From NCBI GenBank assembly GCA_902363825.1, contig CABJBK010000011.1:39409-103408 (forward strand): a DNA stretch of 64,000 bases, given 5' to 3'. This DNA is from Lachnospiraceae bacterium (GTDB taxonomy: Bacteria > Bacillota > Clostridia > Lachnospirales > Lachnospiraceae). A model generated the notes under the pieces. It worked only from the letters and a program-made list of their open reading frames with translations. It was not told where the DNA came from and did no database searches. Made by a program: the position numbers and the translations under genes. Position 1 is the stretch's first letter. Every line of letters begins with the position of its first letter. Positions 1-9,104 of this stretch are shown one piece after another.

Positions 1-164
1 ACGGAAGCGATGAGCTCTGCCGGGTCATCCCCCTCCTCTATCGAGGTCTCCAGTGTTTCCTTTAAGATCGGAAGTTCTTTTTTCGCGTTAATTCCGGCAT
101 ACAAAAAGATGAACAGCAGAAACAGCACCGCGGTAACTCTCTTTTTTGAAATCAGTTCGGTCAT
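1..164 (-). CDS. N-terminal part of a membrane-anchored protein (possibly DHHW/AlgX-like), runs off the window
   Basis: An open frame starts with ATG at 164, behind the ribosome site AGGGAG, and reads leftwards without a stop to the window edge (about 54 residues). The protein begins with a short basic stretch (ISKKR), then one hydrophobic segment (VLFLLFIFLYAG), then an acidic, soluble part. This is the shape of a type II membrane-anchored extracytoplasmic enzyme. It lies 12 bases after the MBOAT gene; in bacteria the partner of such an MBOAT protein is often a DHHW/AlgJ/AlgX-type protein that completes acyl transfer outside the membrane. That identity is inferred from position only, because no catalytic motif is inside the window. 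Confidence 0.6.
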   Translation of the reverse strand, partial: MTELISKKRVTAVLFLLFIFLYAGINAKKELPILKETLETSIEEGDDPAELIAS

Positions 165-176
165 TTTTCTGTCTCC

Positions 177-1604
177 CTAAAAGTTAAAGTAGATAAACGG
201 ATTGTAGCTGCCCTTGACAAGATAGGTGACTCCGACTAAGAACACTCCCATCATAAGGATCGGATAGAACGCATTGATGGCAACCGTCGCCCCGCGCATC
301 TTTCCTTCCACGATCAGCTTGTTGTAACGCTTTCCGACCGGCATGGAAAATAAGATCCCCGCCGCGAAAAACACTCCGTATTCTTTTAAAAACATCCACA
401 CCGTATCCGTCCAGATCAGGTTCGTTCCCACGCCGAACATGGACTTTATGTATTTTCCGGCGGCGATCAGATCCGGTGAACGGAAGATCGTCCAGCCCAG
501 GTTCACGATGAACATGGTATAGAGCCATTTTATGACGCCCGGGATCCTCCGCTCCTCAAAGTTTGTGAACCGCTCAAAGACCAGACACACAAAGTTTAAA
601 AGCCCCCAGAGCAAAAACGTCCACTCCGCGCCGTGCCAGATACCGGTACACAGCCAGACCACCAGCATATTGCGGATCACCTTATCCATATTGCCCACTT
701 TGGAACCGCCAAGCGGGAAATAGACATATTCCTTAAACCAGTTGCCGAGGGAAATGTGCCATCTGCGCCAGAATTCCCCGATCGACTGGGAAATATACGG
801 ATAATTGAAGTTTTCCTCAAATTTAAAGCCAAACATCAGCCCCAGACCGATCGCCATATCGGAATAGCCCGAGAAATCGAAAAGGATCTGGAACGTATAC
901 GCAAAGGATCCGAGCCACGCAAGCGCGACCGGACAGCCGCCGTTTGTATAGGTATTAAAAATATGATCGGCGACGATCGCGAAATTGTTGGCGAGCAGCA
1001 CTTTTTTTCCGAATCCGGCAAGAAAACGGCAGACACCGACGGAAAATTTATCCCAGGTCTCCTCCCGGTGTGAGATCTGCTCATCGATCGTCGAATATTT
1101 AACGATCGGTCCCGCGACCAGCTGCGGGAAGAAGGAAATGTATAACGCCACATAAAACGGATTTTTCTGCACCCTTCCGTCCTTTCGGTAGACATCAATG
1201 ACATACGACATCGCCTGAAAGGTAAAGAACGAAATTCCGATCGGCAGTTTCAGATTTAAGAGCGGAATATCCGTGTCCATAGCCATATTCAGATTCCGGA
1301 TCACAAAATCCGTGTATTTAAAGACAAATAAAAGTCCGATATTGAGAAGCACCGTCAAAAGCAGGATCACTTTTACTTTCCGCTTCTGCTCCCGGTATTT
1401 ATCCACAAAAAGCGCCAGGATATAGTTTCCCAGAATGGATGCGAGCATGATCAGCACAAACCACGGTTCGCCCCACGCGTAAAAGAAAAGGCTCGCGATC
1501 AGAAGTACGCCGTTTTTGATGGGATAAGAGCGATGGAACAGATAGTACAAAAACAAAACCGCCGGGAAAAAATAGAATAAAAATGTAATACTCGAAAACA
1601 GCAT
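177..1604 (-). CDS. MBOAT-family O-acyltransferase (AlgI/DltB-like)
   Basis: A 475-residue polytopic membrane protein of the MBOAT family, which moves an acyl group (usually acetyl) across the membrane onto a cell-surface polymer. The length is typical of AlgI/PatA-type members. Visible signatures are FWRRWHISLGNWF in the middle of the protein and GIWHGAEWTFLLWG, which carries the conserved catalytic histidine. It starts one base after the stop of the BcsB-like gene, so it is translated with the glucan synthase genes and probably decorates the polysaccharide they make. The acyl donor and the exact polymer cannot be read from the sequence. Confidence 0.9.
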   Translation of the reverse strand: MLFSSITFLFYFFPAVLFLYYLFHRSYPIKNGVLLIASLFFYAWGEPWFVLIMLASILGNYILALFVDKYREQKRKVKVILLLTVLLNIGLLFVFKYTDFVIRNLNMAMDTDIPLLNLKLPIGISFFTFQAMSYVIDVYRKDGRVQKNPFYVALYISFFPQLVAGPIVKYSTIDEQISHREETWDKFSVGVCRFLAGFGKKVLLANNFAIVADHIFNTYTNGGCPVALAWLGSFAYTFQILFDFSGYSDMAIGLGLMFGFKFEENFNYPYISQSIGEFWRRWHISLGNWFKEYVYFPLGGSKVGNMDKVIRNMLVVWLCTGIWHGAEWTFLLWGLLNFVCLVFERFTNFEERRIPGVIKWLYTMFIVNLGWTIFRSPDLIAAGKYIKSMFGVGTNLIWTDTVWMFLKEYGVFFAAGILFSMPVGKRYNKLIVEGKMRGATVAINAFYPILMMGVFLVGVTYLVKGSYNPFIYFNF

Positions 1605-2798
1605 TTATTTCTCCCCCTTATAATATGCATCCACAAATTCTTTTTTGTATTTTCTGTGTTTGTACACATAATGTCCCAGAAACACCACGATGATCACAAC
1701 TGCTGCCACGCGCACTGCCCGGATCAGCGAATCGTCCATAAACGGGCTGTCCTCTGCCACAACCTCCGTCACCCGGTCGGTCGGAAGCATCGATGCGTCA
1801 TAGCCATTCTCTGTCTTCTGCGTCTCTGTCCAGGAGCCTTTTAACGTGATCGTCCTGCGAAATGCCTGACCGGACGCGTCTCTTGCAAATAACAGGTATG
1901 CTCCGTCCACGGCATCGTTTTTAACCGTGAGCCTTCCGTTTTCATCGATGGACATGCCCTCCGGCGCGCTGCCGTCTTCCGTTTGGATCTCATACGTCAC
2001 AGCCTCATTCTTTTTTAATTCCGTTCCCGCCATGTTGTAAAAGGCAGTGGTATAGTCGGCGATACTCTCTCCCACTGTCGGGCGCAGCACCGTATCCGCT
2101 CCGTTTACTTCAAACCAGTCAAGCGCCTGCATATCTGCATCCGGCAGGATCTGTATCGCTTCTAATGTGACCTGCGCCGTGTCATCCTCCGGCAGCACAA
2201 AGGTAAATCCAAGCCCGTAAATGCCGTCGATCTCTTCTGCCTGCTCAAATATGTCAAACGGAAGGTAGACCTGGCCGTCAAAATCCGCAGGGATCGTAAA
2301 ACTGCCGAGATCTGCCGTTGTTTCCTGCCAGATCTCATCCTCTTTTAAGACCGCTTTTTCTCCGTCGGCTACGACAGACGCTCCGCCCTCCTGCGGGGCA
2401 AGCAGCATATTCATCTTCAATTCCTCTGCCTGCTCATTGACAAGCGATAATACGACACCGCCATACCCTTTGAGATCTTTTTTCGTGTCCTGAAAGAAGG
2501 ACAGCGGATACTGCCCTTCTTTCTGTCCTTCTGTGGAAACCGACAGATGCAGCTGCTCCGTCTCCTTATCGTAATCGATCTGCGGTAAAAACTCTTCCTT
2601 CGCGTCTTCCCCCGCCTCAAATCCGTCCAGTTTCATGGAAATTTCTTTTGGCGGCTCCGCTTTTTTTGCTGCCATGACGGCAGACGGCATAAAACCGACG
2701 CATCCCGCCAGAAACAGACAGCCCATCCCCTTTTTGATCCTATTTTTCAATCTTACTTTTTCCTTATCCGACATTTTTTCTTCTATACTATAACTCAT
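1605..2798 (-). CDS. BcsB-like membrane-anchored accessory protein of the polysaccharide synthase
   Basis: A 397-residue protein with a signal-type hydrophobic segment near residues 26-44, a large extracytoplasmic beta-rich part, one transmembrane helix near residues 364-380 and a short basic cytoplasmic tail (KHRKYKKEF). I do not recognise a named domain. Its place directly after the BcsA-like gene (11-base overlap), its single C-terminal helix and its exported body match the topology of BcsB, which guides the nascent glucan through BcsA, but it is much shorter than BcsB. A second possible start lies eight codons downstream (ATG at 2774). Function is inferred from topology and context. Confidence 0.6.
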   Translation of the reverse strand: MSYSIEEKMSDKEKVRLKNRIKKGMGCLFLAGCVGFMPSAVMAAKKAEPPKEISMKLDGFEAGEDAKEEFLPQIDYDKETEQLHLSVSTEGQKEGQYPLSFFQDTKKDLKGYGGVVLSLVNEQAEELKMNMLLAPQEGGASVVADGEKAVLKEDEIWQETTADLGSFTIPADFDGQVYLPFDIFEQAEEIDGIYGLGFTFVLPEDDTAQVTLEAIQILPDADMQALDWFEVNGADTVLRPTVGESIADYTTAFYNMAGTELKKNEAVTYEIQTEDGSAPEGMSIDENGRLTVKNDAVDGAYLLFARDASGQAFRRTITLKGSWTETQKTENGYDASMLPTDRVTEVVAEDSPFMDDSLIRAVRVAAVVIIVVFLGHYVYKHRKYKKEFVDAYYKGEK

Positions 2799-5094
2799 TC
2801 ATCTCTGAAAATTCATCCAGCGCAAGTACCCGCTCTTTTTTCAGGCTTCGCTTCTGCTCATAACGCATCGCACCGCCAAAGCTGTAATCGCGGATCCACT
2901 GACTGAGCTTTTCCTGCTTCTTTGCATCCCCATGCAGCGCATCATAATTGGTAATGCGGTACAGATACATCTGATCCCCGAACTCATTCTCCAGATCAAG
3001 CTCAAGACGGATCCCTTCACAGAGCGGAACACGAAGCGTATCCTGTCTGCTTCCCGCATAGGAGACCAGCAGATATTTATAGTTATAATTTTCAATGCTC
3101 ACTTTAAGCCCGGATTCCGCGACACCGTTCGCCCGGATCGGGATCCTTGCCATCTTGCGATTCTGGAATATCTTTTTCGGCGTTCTTCCCGTGATGTTCA
3201 GCCGCAGGTCATCAAAGCTCGAGGACGATTCGTCGAGATTGACCGGCATCGAGGTAAAATTGTCATAAATGATATAGATATATTCACTTTTACTGGACAG
3301 CATATCATCAATGGAAAATACATATTTCCACTGATCTCCCTTATGCATAACAAGAACCACCCTGCCCCGCACACGGGCTTCATATTTCCGGTCATGCACC
3401 GTGATAAATACATCTTCCTCATCATCGAAATCTACCGGCTCTTTTAAGAGAACCGATATTCCGCCCTCAGAAGCGTCCTGGCTCATGCCTTCCGCTGTCA
3501 CGATCCCGTTGGTAAGCTCACATGCTTCTTTTACTTCCATTCGCTCATACTGACGGTAAGATTTTCTTCCCATGACAAAGAAAATGGACATGATGATGTT
3601 ATAGAAGTTACTGATCAGCCAGAACAGAATGACAAAGTAATCGATCCTTCCGGTATCAAACGTCCAGCGCACGCAGTTCCAGATACCGATCACCGACAGC
3701 ACTGCAAGCAGGATATGCGGGATCGCGTAATACCACGTCCGGTCCTTTTTCTCCGAACTGGTCGACTTTTTTGTGACCTTGAATTTCTTCATGGAAATTC
3801 CGAACGTCTCAAGCAGTGTCGGTATCATAAGAAACGGAAACAGCACCGTTTCGTACACATTCGTCCACTTGGTCGTGCGGATATTGCGGCTCATCATCTT
3901 GAGGCAGATGTTACTGCTCAAATACATCGGCAGCCAGAAGATGAGCACCTCGATCAGTGTACAGCGCACAACCATGACGCCGAAGGTTGCAAACAGGATC
4001 GGCGACATAATGTAGATAAAGCGTTTCCAGGACGCGTACCAGTACCAGACGGATGCCAGATAGTTCGCCCGCTGCGCAAATTTCAACTTTGGCGTAAAGA
4101 GCAAGTGCAGCTTCCGCCCGGTGCAGATACAGCCGCGCGCCCAGCGGACACGCTGTGAGATCAGTGACTTTAAATCCGTCGGTGAGAGTCCTGACGCAAG
4201 CACCTCATTTAATGCGTAACAGACATATCCCTTCTTCTGGATCAAAATTCCGGTCGCAAAATCCTCGGTGATACTCTTCTCGTAAAAGCCGCCGACATCT
4301 TCGAGCGCGCGTCTCGTAATGACGGTATTCGACCCGCCATAGATCACGCTGTTACTTTTGTTTCGCGATACCTGAACATCTTTATAGAAATAGTCCTGCT
4401 CATTCGGGATACGGTTTTCCGAAAACAGATTATACTGAAACAGATCCGGGTTATAAAAGGTCTGCGGTGTCTGGATAAATCCAAGGTGAACCTGTTCTTC
4501 CTCCGGCAGTTCGCGGTTTTTCTTCTCCTGATCCGCGAAGTACGCCATGGTCTTCATCAAAAAATTATGTTTCGGGATCATATCCGCGTCAAATGTCGCG
4601 ATATATGGGGAAGAAGTCACGGACATGGCATGATTCAGGTTTCCTGCCTTCGCGCCCTTATGCTCCTCCCTTTTGATATATCCGACATGCATCTGCGCCG
4701 CAAGCTCCTCTACTTCTTTCCGGCTTCCGTCATCACAAAAATAGATATGTACCTTACTCTTATCCGGATAATCCATATGGACGCAGCCATTGATCGTCCG
4801 GTACAAAATCTCGATCGGTTCATTGTAGGTCGCGATCAGTACATCCACCTCCGGATAGTCTTCCGGCTCTACCTTCGGGAATTTCGGATATTTGATATTA
4901 CTCATATTAAAGTAATGTACAAATGCTTCTAACATTCCGAGAATCTCAACTACCAGCAGCGCAATGCCGGCAACCAGCGAGAGTATTCCGGAATCTGTCG
5001 GAACCGTGTAAAAAATTCTCCAATACAGATACAGAAGCGTCCAGCCGATATTAAAGATCATCCAGCTCCTGAATTTGATAACTTCCTTCTTCAC
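2788..5094 (-). CDS. BcsA-like processive glycosyltransferase (GT2) with C-terminal PilZ domain
   Basis: A 768-residue membrane glycosyltransferase that polymerises a beta-glucan from a sugar nucleotide and extrudes it. The catalytic residues are all present: DDGS near residue 121, DAD near 169, TED near 276 and QRVRW near 314. N-terminal helices lie near residues 11-60 and further helices near 350-510. The PilZ domain keeps both c-di-GMP contacts, RQYER at about 514-518 and DASEGG at about 540-545, so the enzyme should be switched on by c-di-GMP. Translation starts at GTG (5094) after GGGGAAA. Cellulose is the likeliest product but another beta-glucan or glucomannan is possible. Confidence 0.88.
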   Translation of the reverse strand: MKKEVIKFRSWMIFNIGWTLLYLYWRIFYTVPTDSGILSLVAGIALLVVEILGMLEAFVHYFNMSNIKYPKFPKVEPEDYPEVDVLIATYNEPIEILYRTINGCVHMDYPDKSKVHIYFCDDGSRKEVEELAAQMHVGYIKREEHKGAKAGNLNHAMSVTSSPYIATFDADMIPKHNFLMKTMAYFADQEKKNRELPEEEQVHLGFIQTPQTFYNPDLFQYNLFSENRIPNEQDYFYKDVQVSRNKSNSVIYGGSNTVITRRALEDVGGFYEKSITEDFATGILIQKKGYVCYALNEVLASGLSPTDLKSLISQRVRWARGCICTGRKLHLLFTPKLKFAQRANYLASVWYWYASWKRFIYIMSPILFATFGVMVVRCTLIEVLIFWLPMYLSSNICLKMMSRNIRTTKWTNVYETVLFPFLMIPTLLETFGISMKKFKVTKKSTSSEKKDRTWYYAIPHILLAVLSVIGIWNCVRWTFDTGRIDYFVILFWLISNFYNIIMSIFFVMGRKSYRQYERMEVKEACELTNGIVTAEGMSQDASEGGISVLLKEPVDFDDEEDVFITVHDRKYEARVRGRVVLVMHKGDQWKYVFSIDDMLSSKSEYIYIIYDNFTSMPVNLDESSSSFDDLRLNITGRTPKKIFQNRKMARIPIRANGVAESGLKVSIENYNYKYLLVSYAGSRQDTLRVPLCEGIRLELDLENEFGDQMYLYRITNYDALHGDAKKQEKLSQWIRDYSFGGAMRYEQKRSLKKERVLALDEFSEMNEL

Positions 5095-5128
5095 TCTTTC
5101 CCCGCTTTCTATGATTTTTTATGTAGCT

Positions 5129-5157
5129 ATTATAGTTTTTTATGCACTTCACGTCAA
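5129..5157 (-). promoter_or_regulatory. Sigma-A type promoter of the polysaccharide operon
   Basis: Read on the minus strand there is TTGACG, 17 bases, then TATAAT, ending about 35 bases before the GTG start of the BcsA-like gene. Spacing and the perfect -10 box make this a good housekeeping promoter. I saw no c-di-GMP riboswitch between it and the gene; the leader is too short for one. Confidence 0.7.
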
Positions 5158-5200
5158 TATTATGCCATGGATCCCTGTTTTTTCCTTACCTGGATTTTAG

Positions 5201-5236
5201 GCAGATTTTACATGAGTCGTCTTGCAGATTTTACAT
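5201..5236. repeat. 13-bp direct repeat (GCAGATTTTACAT) before the ABC importer
   Basis: GCAGATTTTACAT occurs exactly twice, at 5201-5213 and 5224-5236, a period of 23 bases or about two helical turns. The second copy covers the -35 region of the plus-strand promoter, so the pair is a candidate operator for a dimeric or tandem-binding regulator of the ABC importer. No regulator gene is adjacent. Confidence 0.6.
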
Positions 5237-5250
5237 ACGATTTATAAAAT
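5222..5250 (+). promoter_or_regulatory. Candidate promoter of the ABC importer operon
   Basis: TTGCAG at 5222-5227 and TAAAAT at 5245-5250 are separated by 17 bases, 45 bases upstream of the lipoprotein start. The -35 box lies against the second 13-bp direct repeat, which suggests regulated use. Confidence 0.5.
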
Positions 5251-5294
5251 AACCAGCATGTGCTAATACAAAATCAAAATTACGGAGGATTATT

Positions 5295-6401
5295 ATGAAA
5301 AAGAAATTTGTAAGTACGTTACTGGTTCTCAGCGTTATGTCAACCTGTCTGCTCAGTGCCTGTGGATCAAAACCGGCATCGGAGTCTGTGGATCTCACCT
5401 CAGTTTCCCTGGATACGATCGAGGAAAAGGCGAAGGAAGAAGGAACGATCTCTTCCGTCGGAATGCCGGATGACTGGGCAAACTGGAAAGGCAGCTGGGA
5501 AAGCATCTCAAATACCTACGGTCTTGCGCATGACGATACCGACATGACTTCCGCCGAGGAATTATCCATGTTTGACAGCGAAAAGGACTCCCCGACCAAG
5601 GATATCGGTGATGTTGGTCAGGCTTTTGGTCCGACTGCCATTGATATGGATGTCGTACAGCCTTACAAAGCCTCCACCTGGGATTCCATTCCGGACTGGG
5701 CAAAAGATCCGGACGGCAAATGGACGATCTCGTATCTCGGAACCATGGGAGCCCTGGTCAATAAAAATAATGTTTCGGAAACCATCGACTCCTGGGAAGC
5801 TTTAAAGAACAGCAGCGCAAAGATCACACTGGGTGACGTGTTAAGAGGCGCAAGCTCCCAGATGGCTGTTTTATCCTGCGCCTATGCAATGGGCGGCGAT
5901 GCCGAAAATCTCGATCCTGCCTTTGATTATTTCAAGGAACTGGCAAGCGAGGGACGTATCGATGTCGGTGACGGCAGTGTCGAACGCTTGAACCGCGGCG
6001 AGATTGATGTCCTCGCAACCTGGGATTACCTGACCTTACAGTACCGCGACATCGTAGCTGAAAACAACCCGGATCTCAACATGGAATGCCACATCATGCA
6101 GGATGGCGCTGTCCAGTCGGGATACTGCCTTGTCATCAACAAATACGCGCCGCATCCGTATTCTGCCGCTTTAACTGTTGAATATCTGTTAAGCGATGAG
6201 GGACAGATCGAGCGTGCGGAAGGTTACGCAAGACCGATCCGTGAAGATGTCACACTTCCGGATGACTTAAAAGCAAAAATGATCTCTGATGACGAGTATA
6301 CCAACACCATTCCGCTGGCAGACAATGATACCGTCACCAAAGCATGTACCGAGATCGCAAGCAGATGGGAAGAAGAGATCATCCCTCTGATCGGCGAATA
6401 G
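5295..6401 (+). CDS. ABC transporter solute-binding lipoprotein
   Basis: A 368-residue secreted lipoprotein with a clear lipobox (LLSACG, cysteine near residue 23), anchored outside the membrane to deliver substrate to the permeases encoded next. The fold type (PotD/iron/phosphonate-like, periplasmic-binding class II) is suggested by the length and by the spermidine/putrescine-type partner genes. It starts at ATG after ACGGAGGATTATT, a good ribosome site, and is the first gene of a five-gene operon. The substrate is not evident; the PHP hydrolase at the operon end hints at a phosphorylated organic compound. Confidence 0.85.
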   Translation: MKKKFVSTLLVLSVMSTCLLSACGSKPASESVDLTSVSLDTIEEKAKEEGTISSVGMPDDWANWKGSWESISNTYGLAHDDTDMTSAEELSMFDSEKDSPTKDIGDVGQAFGPTAIDMDVVQPYKASTWDSIPDWAKDPDGKWTISYLGTMGALVNKNNVSETIDSWEALKNSSAKITLGDVLRGASSQMAVLSCAYAMGGDAENLDPAFDYFKELASEGRIDVGDGSVERLNRGEIDVLATWDYLTLQYRDIVAENNPDLNMECHIMQDGAVQSGYCLVINKYAPHPYSAALTVEYLLSDEGQIERAEGYARPIREDVTLPDDLKAKMISDDEYTNTIPLADNDTVTKACTEIASRWEEEIIPLIGE

Positions 6402-6415
6402 AAGTTGGTGATCCT

Positions 6416-7264
6416 ATGAAATATTTAAAGAAGAACTGGAGGAAACTGGGCTTTTTTCTGCCCTTTTTCCTTTTAATCATTTTTTTCCTGTTTGTACCGT
6501 TTTTTCAGATGTTCGCAAAGAGCTTTTCCACCGGAGAAGAACATCCCGGACTAGACTGGTATATCGAGATCTTCTCCAAAACCAGTTATCTGGTTGCGAT
6601 CAAAAACAGCGTCTGGATCGCCGTCTGCGCAACACTTCTTGGCACCGTCATTGATTTTTTCCTTGCGCTCGCACTGACCCATTCATCCAAACAAAAAAAG
6701 CGGTGGTATCTGTCACTTTTGAATCTCACTTCCACCTTCGCCGGGCTGCCTCTCACGCTGGCATTTATCACGCTCCTCGGAACGGCTGGCGTGTTTGTTC
6801 TGATCGGAAAAAATGCCGGCATTTCCTGGCTTGCCAATTACAACCTGTATTCCTTAAAGGGAATGTTCCTTATTTTTGTTTACTTCCAGATCCCGATGGG
6901 CACGCTTTTGCTGCTCCCGGCTTTTCAGGAGATCAGAAAAGAATGGAAAGAAGCCGCTTTGCTTATGAACTGCAGCGCCTTCCGTTTCTGGCGAAAGATC
7001 GGGCTTCCGATCATGATGCCCTCCATCATGGGTACCGTCAATATGCTTTTCGCAAATGCGCTGATCGCTTATACCACCCCGTATCTGTTAGTAAACAACG
7101 GTGTTCCGCTGTTGCCGATCAAGATCACCGATATGTTTGTGGGAGATGTCAGACAGCGCCCGGAACTTGGCAGTGCGTTATCCATTGTCATGCTTCTTAT
7201 CATGCTGCTTGTGCTGGCTTGCACCAACCTGGTCAAAAAATTTTTTCAGAAAGGAAGGGATTAA
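6416..7264 (+). CDS. ABC transporter permease, first subunit
   Basis: An inner-membrane permease of about 282 residues with six predicted helices. The cytoplasmic EAA loop is visible (KEAALLMNCSAFRFWRKIG, then LP). I chose ATG at 6416 because the longer frame begins inside the preceding gene and the protein MKYLKKNWRK starts with a typical basic cytoplasmic tail before the first helix. It follows the binding protein by 14 bases and abuts the second permease. Confidence 0.88.
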   Translation: MKYLKKNWRKLGFFLPFFLLIIFFLFVPFFQMFAKSFSTGEEHPGLDWYIEIFSKTSYLVAIKNSVWIAVCATLLGTVIDFFLALALTHSSKQKKRWYLSLLNLTSTFAGLPLTLAFITLLGTAGVFVLIGKNAGISWLANYNLYSLKGMFLIFVYFQIPMGTLLLLPAFQEIRKEWKEAALLMNCSAFRFWRKIGLPIMMPSIMGTVNMLFANALIAYTTPYLLVNNGVPLLPIKITDMFVGDVRQRPELGSALSIVMLLIMLLVLACTNLVKKFFQKGRD

Positions 7265-8074
7265 ATGAAAAAGAACCGTATTGCCGGATCCATCTGGCAG
7301 ATCATCGTTGCCTTATTTTTACTCCTTCCACTGACAGTTTCCTTTATCTACTCATTTGCCGGGAGATGGACTTCCATTTTTCCGGAAAATCTGACGTTCC
7401 GGTTTTATGTGGATAAATTTACCGATTCCGCCTTTTTCTTCGGAATCCTCCGCGGCATTTTTATATCGGCGCTCCCGGTCATCCTCGTGAACATCATCAT
7501 TCTGCTCACGCTTTTCGCGACGATCGTGTATTTCCCGCGCATGGAAAAATACATTCAGGTCTGCTGTATCATACCGACTACGATCAACGGCATCATTCTT
7601 GCCACTTCGATCCTGTCCACTTACGCGGGAACCGGCACCATATTTTCCAACCGGATCATCATGCTGATCTGCGCATACTGCATTTTCTGCCTTCCGCTCA
7701 CCTATCAGGGCATCCGAAACAGCCTGTACGCGGTAAACACGAAAACGCTTCTGGAAGCCGCTTCTATCCTTGGTGCCAACAAGTTTTACGGCTTTGTAAA
7801 GATCATTGTCCCTACGGTCCTGCCGGGTCTTATGAATACGGCGCTCATCAGTTTTTCCGGTCTATTCGGGGATTTCGCCCTGATCAAGATCATTGCGTCT
7901 TCACAGTATGAGACCGTACAGACCTACCTGTACAAAAACCGGAATACCGATCTGCAGTCATTCAGCGCCGGCGTTGTGATCCTTTTGGTATTAACTATGA
8001 TCATCAATCTGACCGTCCATAAATTTGCGGCAAAAAACACCCCTCAGGGGAATAAGGAGGAGCACACCAGATGA
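7265..8074 (+). CDS. ABC transporter permease, second subunit
   Basis: A 269-residue permease and the partner of the preceding one; the two form the heterodimeric channel. The EAA loop is LLEAASILGANKFYGFVKI. The start follows the previous stop directly, behind AAAGGAAGGG. Its end overlaps the ATPase start by four bases (ATGA), showing translational coupling. PotC/ThiP-like architecture fits the family of polyamine, thiamine, iron and phosphonate importers. Confidence 0.88.
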   Translation: MKKNRIAGSIWQIIVALFLLLPLTVSFIYSFAGRWTSIFPENLTFRFYVDKFTDSAFFFGILRGIFISALPVILVNIIILLTLFATIVYFPRMEKYIQVCCIIPTTINGIILATSILSTYAGTGTIFSNRIIMLICAYCIFCLPLTYQGIRNSLYAVNTKTLLEAASILGANKFYGFVKIIVPTVLPGLMNTALISFSGLFGDFALIKIIASSQYETVQTYLYKNRNTDLQSFSAGVVILLVLTMIINLTVHKFAAKNTPQGNKEEHTR

Positions 8075-9090
8075 GTTACATGGAAATCTCAAATTTAGAA
8101 AAATCTTTTGATAAAAATGAAGTATTAAAAAACATTTCGCTCACGATCGAGCAGGGCGAATTTGTAAGCCTGCTCGGCCCGTCGGGATGCGGAAAGTCCA
8201 CGCTTTTACGCTGTCTCTCCGGTCTGGAGACCATTGATGGCGGGACATTTCTTTTAGACGGAAAGGATGTTACGGAAACACCTGCCCAGACCAGAAACAT
8301 CGGAATGGTCTTTCAGCAGTACTCTCTCTTCCCGAACATGACCGTCTGGGATAATTTATCTTTTCCGCTCACGATCCAGAAAATTTCAAAATACGAGCAG
8401 AAAGAACGGATCGAGGAAGTACTAAAGATTGTTGGTCTGACCGATAAGAAAAAGGCATATCCCGGAAATCTCTCCGGCGGCCAGCAGCAGCGTGTCGCCC
8501 TCGCGAGAGCGATCGTATCCCGCCCGAAGGTTCTGCTTTTGGACGAACCGTTAAGCGCGATCGATGCCAGACTCCGCAAAAATCTGCAGATAGAGATAAG
8601 ACGCATCCAACAGGAATTAAATATCACTACCATCTTTGTCACGCACGATCAGGACGAAGCGATGCTCATGTCGGATCGCATCTGCCTTTTAAACGAGGGA
8701 AAGATTGAACAGGTCAGCACTCCGATCGAGCTTTACACCAAGCCGAAGACCCGGTTCGCGGCGAGCTTTATCGGACATTATAATGTCCTTTCCCCGGATG
8801 AATTTGTACAGGCGTTCCATACCGCGCCAACGGACAACAAAATGACTGCGATCCGCCCGGAAACGATCCAGATCTCAACCGAAAAGCCGGAAGAAAATGA
8901 CCTCATACACACTCTGTCCGGAAGGATCATAAGCAACCGCTCCGTCGGAAACACGCTGCATTACCACATCGATGTAAACGGCATCACGTTTAAAGTGGAC
9001 ACGCTGTTCCGCAGTTTTGCTTTATACAAAAATGACCAGAACGTATGGCTTTCCTTGGAAAAGCGCAACTGTCTGGCTCTCGAAGATTAA
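8071..9090 (+). CDS. ABC transporter ATPase (PotA/PhnT-like)
   Basis: A 339-residue ATPase that powers the importer. Walker A is GPSGCGKST, the signature is LSGGQQQRVALARA, Walker B is VLLLDEPLSAID and the H-loop is VTHDQDEA. The C-terminal 110 residues form the TOBE-type regulatory extension found in PotA, MalK and similar proteins. The start overlaps the permease stop (ATGA). The substrate cannot be decided from the ATPase. Confidence 0.92.
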   Translation: MSYMEISNLEKSFDKNEVLKNISLTIEQGEFVSLLGPSGCGKSTLLRCLSGLETIDGGTFLLDGKDVTETPAQTRNIGMVFQQYSLFPNMTVWDNLSFPLTIQKISKYEQKERIEEVLKIVGLTDKKKAYPGNLSGGQQQRVALARAIVSRPKVLLLDEPLSAIDARLRKNLQIEIRRIQQELNITTIFVTHDQDEAMLMSDRICLLNEGKIEQVSTPIELYTKPKTRFAASFIGHYNVLSPDEFVQAFHTAPTDNKMTAIRPETIQISTEKPEENDLIHTLSGRIISNRSVGNTLHYHIDVNGITFKVDTLFRSFALYKNDQNVWLSLEKRNCLALED

Positions 9091-9104
9091 GGAGGAATAT
9101 CTAC

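Noticed and set aside
633..1073. Long plus-strand frame inside the MBOAT gene
   Set aside because: It lies wholly within a well-supported minus-strand gene and has no recognisable protein features.
5095..5294. A c-di-GMP riboswitch before the glucan synthase
   Set aside because: No GEMM-like conserved elements are visible, and the promoter leaves a leader of only about 30 bases.
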